Positions 59,641-64,000 of a stretch of DNA of 64,000 nucleotides are shown here, piece by piece (position 1 is the stretch's first letter; each line of letters begins with the position of its first letter). This stretch comes from Lepeophtheirus salmonis (taxonomy: Eukaryota > Arthropoda > Copepoda > Siphonostomatoida > Caligidae), in assembly GCF_016086655.4 (NCBI RefSeq), contig NC_052138.2, positions 36,281,403 to 36,345,402 of the forward strand, read 5' to 3'. Made by a program: the position numbers and the translations under genes. The notes under the pieces were generated by a model that was given only the letters and a program-made list of their open reading frames with translations, did no database searches and had not been told where the DNA came from.

Positions 59641-60757
59641 CTTAATTAACCCATATAAACTTATTTTGATTTTGCTAAAATGTCACCTAAAAATAGTTAC
59701 TATGCTCAAAATAAATTGAGATATTCATACATTAAGATCTCTTATCAAATAATTCGTGCACCGTTAAATGTGATTTATTTAATTTGCTGTTGGCTTTTTA
59801 TTCTAATGCAATCATGCCTCTAAATCCGAAAATCAGAACAGCAGCATTGTCTTCAAAATCAGACATTCAAGATGTCACTTTTTTTCTTTTTTTTTAAGAT
59901 GAAATGGTATATACATATATAAAAATGTCATATTAAATGTTCATCTTATCCTTTTTACGAATTTATTTTTGATATTTATTAGATATGAAAATCTCAACAT
60001 TTATACATATGTATGTATTTTTTTCTTCTTGATGGAGAATAAGATTATTCAACTTTATTTCTCCCGCTTTCTTTTTCATTTCTTTTTGTCCCTCTTCAAA
60101 CCATTTTTAATGTATTTTATTTAGTGGTAAAACCATTTTTGTTTGGTCATCAGAAACAATATTCAAAAGTGTACAATAAAAGAAATTTTTAAAACTCAAT
60201 ACTTTTTTGTTAGTAAAACAAAGTAGTCCAGCCTCTCTAAATTTGAAAGTCGGTTCTTTAATATATATATTTATTTTCATATAAGCACGCAAGGTCTTAC
60301 ATTAAATCAAATTTACAATATTGTATATATAATATCTTTAATTGTCAAAAAGTTACCAAATTGTGTAACATTTATATATATAAACAATTTGAAAAAATCA
60401 ATTACTCTCCTACATCAACAATTACACTGATTTTTAGTATCAACTGTCGATTTTCTTGTTATTTAGTATTATATTGGTACTCTAAATCTTGGTTTTATTG
60501 AACTCGAATCGCCTTCAATAAGCAAAAAAAAAAAAACAATTATCTACAATTATTAAATAAGGAATAGTCCAGCAGTTGGGGTAAGCTATAAACTAATTTA
60601 GAAAGGTATTTTCACTTCTTTTTGGAAGAAACGTTGATAGATAAAATGAAGAGCTCTCTATGTGAATAGTTCCTTGAAATTTTTCACTGGTCCATTTGAA
60701 AGTATTCGTTTGTATTTATCTTACATTTTTAATCGAACCATGTCAAGCATTTATAAT
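59641..60757. other. AT-rich stretch
   Basis: Minus frame 60107-60292 is unsupported. Nothing else recognised. Confidence 0.4.
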
Positions 60758-60759
60758 TA

Positions 60760-61440
60760 CAAGGTGAGGAATCAAAAATTAGAAAACTTTGAAAGCCGTT
60801 TCACTTTTTTATCTTTTTAATTTATGCCATTTTTAAGGCAAACTTTTGATGTTGGTAATTCAACAATTTTCTACACTTTTTATTCAATATGTCCCCCTCC
60901 ATTCTGAATGATGGTTTCAATACGGGGGCAAACAGAAGCACAGCTGGCCTGGATTAAGTCTGAGCACTAATTGTTCCACTCCTCCGTGATCACGGCCTTC
61001 AGGGCATCGAAATTCGAGGGAGAAATCTTGTTCATTTTTCTCTCAAAAAAGCACTAAACAGTAAAGTCCAGGGGCTCACTTCGGGTGAAGACGAAGTGCA
61101 GAAGTCTACCTGCCAGAAGGCAGTCATGCAGAAATGCTGCACCTTCTTGGACGGGTGTTCCGGGGTGCCGTCTTGTTTAGATAGATAGTTGTCTCTGAAG
61201 AACGTTATCTTCAACCATGGCAAGACATGGTACCTGTAGACCTTGTAGTAGATGTCCTTGTTGATTTTCTCATTGGCCTTGAAGAAGTAGGGAGGCATCT
61301 TGCTGCAGCGGACGCCACCGTGCCGAGGACTATGACCTGAGCTGGATGTTTTCCTGAAGGTTCCCTCGATCTCAGCTTTTCTTCAGCCAAGAAGCCATCA
61401 TTCCTCCTGTTCAGAATAGCGTAAACTATTTTTTTTTTTT
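60760..61440 (-). mobile_element. Tc1/mariner-type element, 61 kb copy
   Basis: The left end CAAGGTGAGGAATCAAAAAT (TA before it) matches the ends of the 23930 element. The body is nearly identical to 43935-44670 in reverse orientation. The inner edge is joined to a flank (61441-61580) also shared with the 44 kb copy. Confidence 0.8.
60880..61425 (-). pseudogene. Transposase, 61 kb copy
   Basis: The minus strand reads MPPYFFKANEKINKDIYYKV, LPWLKITFFRDNYL. The second catalytic block is displaced (QDGTPEHPSKKVQHFCMTAF). SSSPEVSPWTLLF has Glu where Asp is expected in the third block. After a stop (TTTAGTGC) and frame change it reads FFERKMNKISPSNFDALKAV, ITEEWN, a second stop (CAATTAG), CPRIETIIQNGGGHIE, and the stop at 60880-60882. 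It has lost the N-terminus apart from a decayed scrap near 61380. Both internal stops are shared with the 44 kb copy. Confidence 0.82.
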
Positions 61441-61580
61441 TAATTCTATTTTTTTTTCATCATTTAACTTTTATACAGTACATAAAGAGGGCTGTGAAAG
61501 GTGTATTGCAGTTCGACCAGAACCATGGGCTTAGTGTACCATCCCACCCCTAATAAATATACGGCCCATCATTTTACATC
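61441..61580 (-). repeat. Flank shared with the 44 kb transposon copy
   Basis: The minus strand reads GTACTGTATAAAAGTTAAAT, GGGATGGTACACTAAGCCCA, AATGGATGTAAAATGATGGG, matching 43677-43830. It carries a ~25-base insertion relative to the 44 kb copy. Confidence 0.65.
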
Positions 61581-61844
61581 CATTATCGTTATAGGTTCTT
61601 AGGTATTCATAATGATATCCTTCATTCAATATTGATATTATGCAACTATATTGATATTGATAATATTCGTCCCTACTCACTACCAACTAAAATTGTGTGG
61701 ATCCTTATTTAATGCGGAAGACTGCAATACCGCCCACTTCAGTCTCCGTCTGGTCTAGTTTAGTACTACATATCAGTACTAAAACTTTTAAATTTTTCCA
61801 CGTCACTCATCTTTATTTCCTCTTCTTTTTCTAAATCAGTTTTT

Positions 61845-62010
61845 GAACTGAGAGTCCAGAGGACCGACGGCCTTAAGGACTAGTCCTAAAACTGGACTGG
61901 ATAGGAACAAGTAAATAAGAACTGACAAAAACTATTATCCACCGAGAATTTACCGATAATCCACGGATTTCAAGTCTTTTATCCTTATCTTTTGACAGGA
62001 AAGGTTCAAA
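61845..62010 (-). repeat. Dispersed GGTCC-rich repeat
   Basis: Read on the minus strand: TCAGTTCTTATTTACTTGTT, CCAGTCCAGTTTTAGGACTA, GTCCTTAAGGCCGTCGGTCC, TCTGGACTCTCAG. This is the most regular copy and the best guide to the consensus. CAGGAAAGGTTCAAA follows on the plus strand. Confidence 0.65.
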
Positions 62011-62694
62011 GATACAACAAAGATCAAATCTGTACTAAAAGTATTATTTTCTTGTGTCAAACGACGTTATCTTTCTTATTTAACCTATATCAGAATGACA
62101 ACTGTAGTTTTTCAGTTCCCCTCCCCCTCATTATCCATATTCTCAATATCAATTAGTTAAACTCAAATTATGTAAATCTTGTTAAGCTGTTAATCCACAA
62201 TTATTGAATAATAATGACATAGTGAAGGAAAGAATTGGCTATTATCAACTGATTTTGGGCCTTTTCCCATGTTTTTTTTGGAAAAAACTTTGTGAAAGTA
62301 TAGATTTTTTTAAATTCAGGTAAATGCTAGTCTCAAAATGACCAAAGGCACAAATTACAGCTAACCGCATCATTTATTTGCCACGTGTAGATTTAGCATT
62401 GAAGCACAATTTTTTAATTCATTTGAACAAGATCTTTAACTTGGCGTTTTTATTAGTTTTTTGTGAGTTTTCTGCGTAAATCGTAAGTTAAAATAAAAAG
62501 AATATTTAAACTTATATATACAGTGTACACTTCATTTTAGATATCAAAAAATATTTGTAGCTCTCAATGTTTTCTTCTTTTCCGTGGTAAGGGGTTCAAT
62601 GATTCCTTGAAAGTAAAAGATTGCCGAGTCCTCGTATAGATAATAATGTAATCAGCCCCATTTTTATTTAATTTTATTATACATATATATATAT
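62011..62694. other. AT-rich stretch ending in TA microsatellite
   Basis: Nothing coding recognised. A (TA)n tract at ~62682-62695 is the insertion site of the next element. Confidence 0.4.
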
Positions 62695-62695
62695 A

Positions 62696-63603
62696 CAGGG
62701 AGCGGGGATCAGATTGTCGCCTACTTTAAACATTGATAACTTGAAGACGATATTATCAAATAAAAAACCGGTTACCAAATAGCAAAGCTATTCTCGTCAG
62801 CTGACAAAATGTAGTTCAGTTAGCATCATGCCGTCATCATATGAGGAGATAAAGAGCTATAAATAAGTTGAACGAGGAGCTTTCGAGGTCCGCCGTAGTC
62901 ATGGCATTGGTTAATAATGGAGGTGAAATCTCCAATTCAACGATTGCTTCAACCTTAGGAGTGAATTTACGGACTGTTCAGCGTATTCGTAAGAAGCTAG
63001 AGGACACCTGGGATATTGATGCCACCATAAAGAGGGCACCCAAGGAGGAGGGCGCTGACAGGAAGGTCAGGGACACCTACTTTGTCGACAAGGTGAAGAA
63101 GATGGTTGAGGATGACCCTACCAGGTCCATGAATGTCCAAGGGGTGGCTGGAGACAGGCTCTGGGTGTGGCGACAGGACTCAGCACACTGCCATGTGTCC
63201 TAAATCTCCATGCAGTGGTTAACCGAGAACTGTTATTACGTCGTGACCAAGGATTTGTGGCCTCCTAACTCTCCCGACCTTAATCCTTTGGACTATTTTG
63301 TCTGGGGCTATGTCGAGAGACATACCAACAGACATCCCCATAGCACAAAGGTCAGCCTGATGGAGTCCATCAAGGAGGTATTCGGCAACATGGATAATGA
63401 GATGGTCAGAAGAGCCTGCGGCCGGTTCAGAGGCTGTATTGAGGCCGTTATTGATGCCAACGGTGATTATATCGAATGAATGGCTACTATATACCTATAT
63501 GCTCGTCATAGTTTTAATTTTCAATAAAAAAGTTAAAAAATGTATATTTTGTGTTGTTTTTTGTAGAAAAATATTTTGGCGACAATTTGATCCCCGCTCC
63601 CTG
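62696..63603 (+). mobile_element. Youngest element: Tc1/mariner-type, 908 bp, near-perfect TIRs
   Basis: The ends are CAGGGAGCGGGGATCAGATT... and its inverted partner CAGGGAGCGGGGATCAAATT..., with 25 of 26 bases matching (continuing GTCGCC). It is inserted in a TA tract on the left; the right flank is AA, so the target duplication is not clean. The internal transposase frames are almost undamaged apart from one deletion. Confidence 0.93.
62828..63479 (+). pseudogene. Transposase with internal deletion removing the first catalytic Asp
   Basis: The ATG at 62828 (MPSSYEEIKSYK) is followed by a frame slip and stop at ~62863. Good coding then resumes: LNEELSRSAVVMALVNNGGE, ISNSTIASTLGVNLRTVQRI (HTH), RKVRDTYFVDKVKKMVEDDP, TRSMN. 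It then jumps to VAGDRLWVWRQDSAHCHVS, the second catalytic block with Asp retained. After a stop at 63201 and a short gap it reads WLTENCYYVVTKDLWPPNSP, DLNPLDYFVWGYVERHTNRH (third Asp retained), and the tail ACGRFRGCIEAVIDANGDYI with a stop at 63477-63479. The deleted piece should hold the second HTH half and the first Asp. Confidence 0.9.
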
Positions 63604-64000
63604 AATGTTCAAGAAATGAATATAAATGCATATTCGTATGTTTGTATGTACACATCTAATTTGTCATGTTAATTTATCATATGCAAAAAGTGACAAGAAG
63701 CTTCTAATGAATAACTGACTTGTGCATTGTTGTTCTAATTAAATTTTAATAGAAGTATGAAAACTCACTTTGCATGAATATATGTATGACACATCAAAAT
63801 AAGACAAATTTTCATTTATAATTTATGTTTTATTTTTACCAATTTTTTATTTGTAATCCTAATTTCTATATTAAAATGTTATACAATGCAATTACGATGA
63901 AATTTTAAATAGAAGATTGTTTATGTAGATATATATAGGAGCGTAAGCATGGGGTTGGATAGAGAGTTGTAGCCGATTTTAATGAATTTTTGCTATTTTA
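63604..64000. other. AT-rich stretch at window end
   Basis: Nothing recognised. Confidence 0.4.

Noticed and set aside
1..64000. CRISPR arrays, operons, rRNA or bacterial features
   Set aside because: No regularly spaced repeats with unique spacers, no gene clusters and no rRNA-like sequence; the content is eukaryotic.

Overview
The window looks like an intergenic, transposon-saturated piece of a small-genome invertebrate nuclear chromosome. It is strongly AT-rich, has long A and T runs and microsatellites, and shows no bacterial-style gene packing. I found no complete, confidently identifiable host gene. The many Tc1/mariner-type transposase remnants resemble families I associate with copepods such as the salmon louse Lepeophtheirus. 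That organism guess is recollection-based inference, and a database search could overturn it.

Layout. 1-9.5 kb: decayed Tc1/mariner fragments (1.29-1.86, 3.93-4.42 kb), a TIR-bounded gutted element (4.78-5.40 kb) and the best candidate for real host exons (minus strand, 7.48-8.23 kb). 9.5-11.6 kb: a decayed Ty3/Gypsy pol tail with polypurine tract and start of a 3' LTR. 11.9-12.7 kb: a TIR/TA-bounded gutted Tc1-like element. 17.1-24.6 kb: a hAT-like AT repeat, a near full-length but dead DUF4817-type mariner relative (18.5-19.7 kb), and several partial transposases. 25-29.8 kb: A/T-palindromic repeats sharing a CAGGGGCGTCCAC end, and another gutted Tc1-like element. 31.4-39.4 kb: dispersed repeats, orphan ORFs and three rearranged transposases. 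40.9-44.9 kb: transposase remnants, a 753-bp element with ~112-bp inverted repeats, and a hairpin. 47-50.2 kb: transposase remnants and a possible first exon. 53-63.6 kb: four TIR elements, two of them quite young (55,987-56,884 and 62,696-63,603).

The unifying theme is that many unrelated Tc1/mariner families survive here as 0.6-0.9 kb derivatives. They keep both ends of the transposase gene (the DNA-binding N-terminus and the extreme C-terminus) and lose the catalytic centre. One family has six copies, most with the same internal junction, which suggests that the gutted form itself was mobilised in trans. No gene in the window appears to form an operon or pathway; the remaining unique sequence is AT-rich filler in which I see nothing coding.
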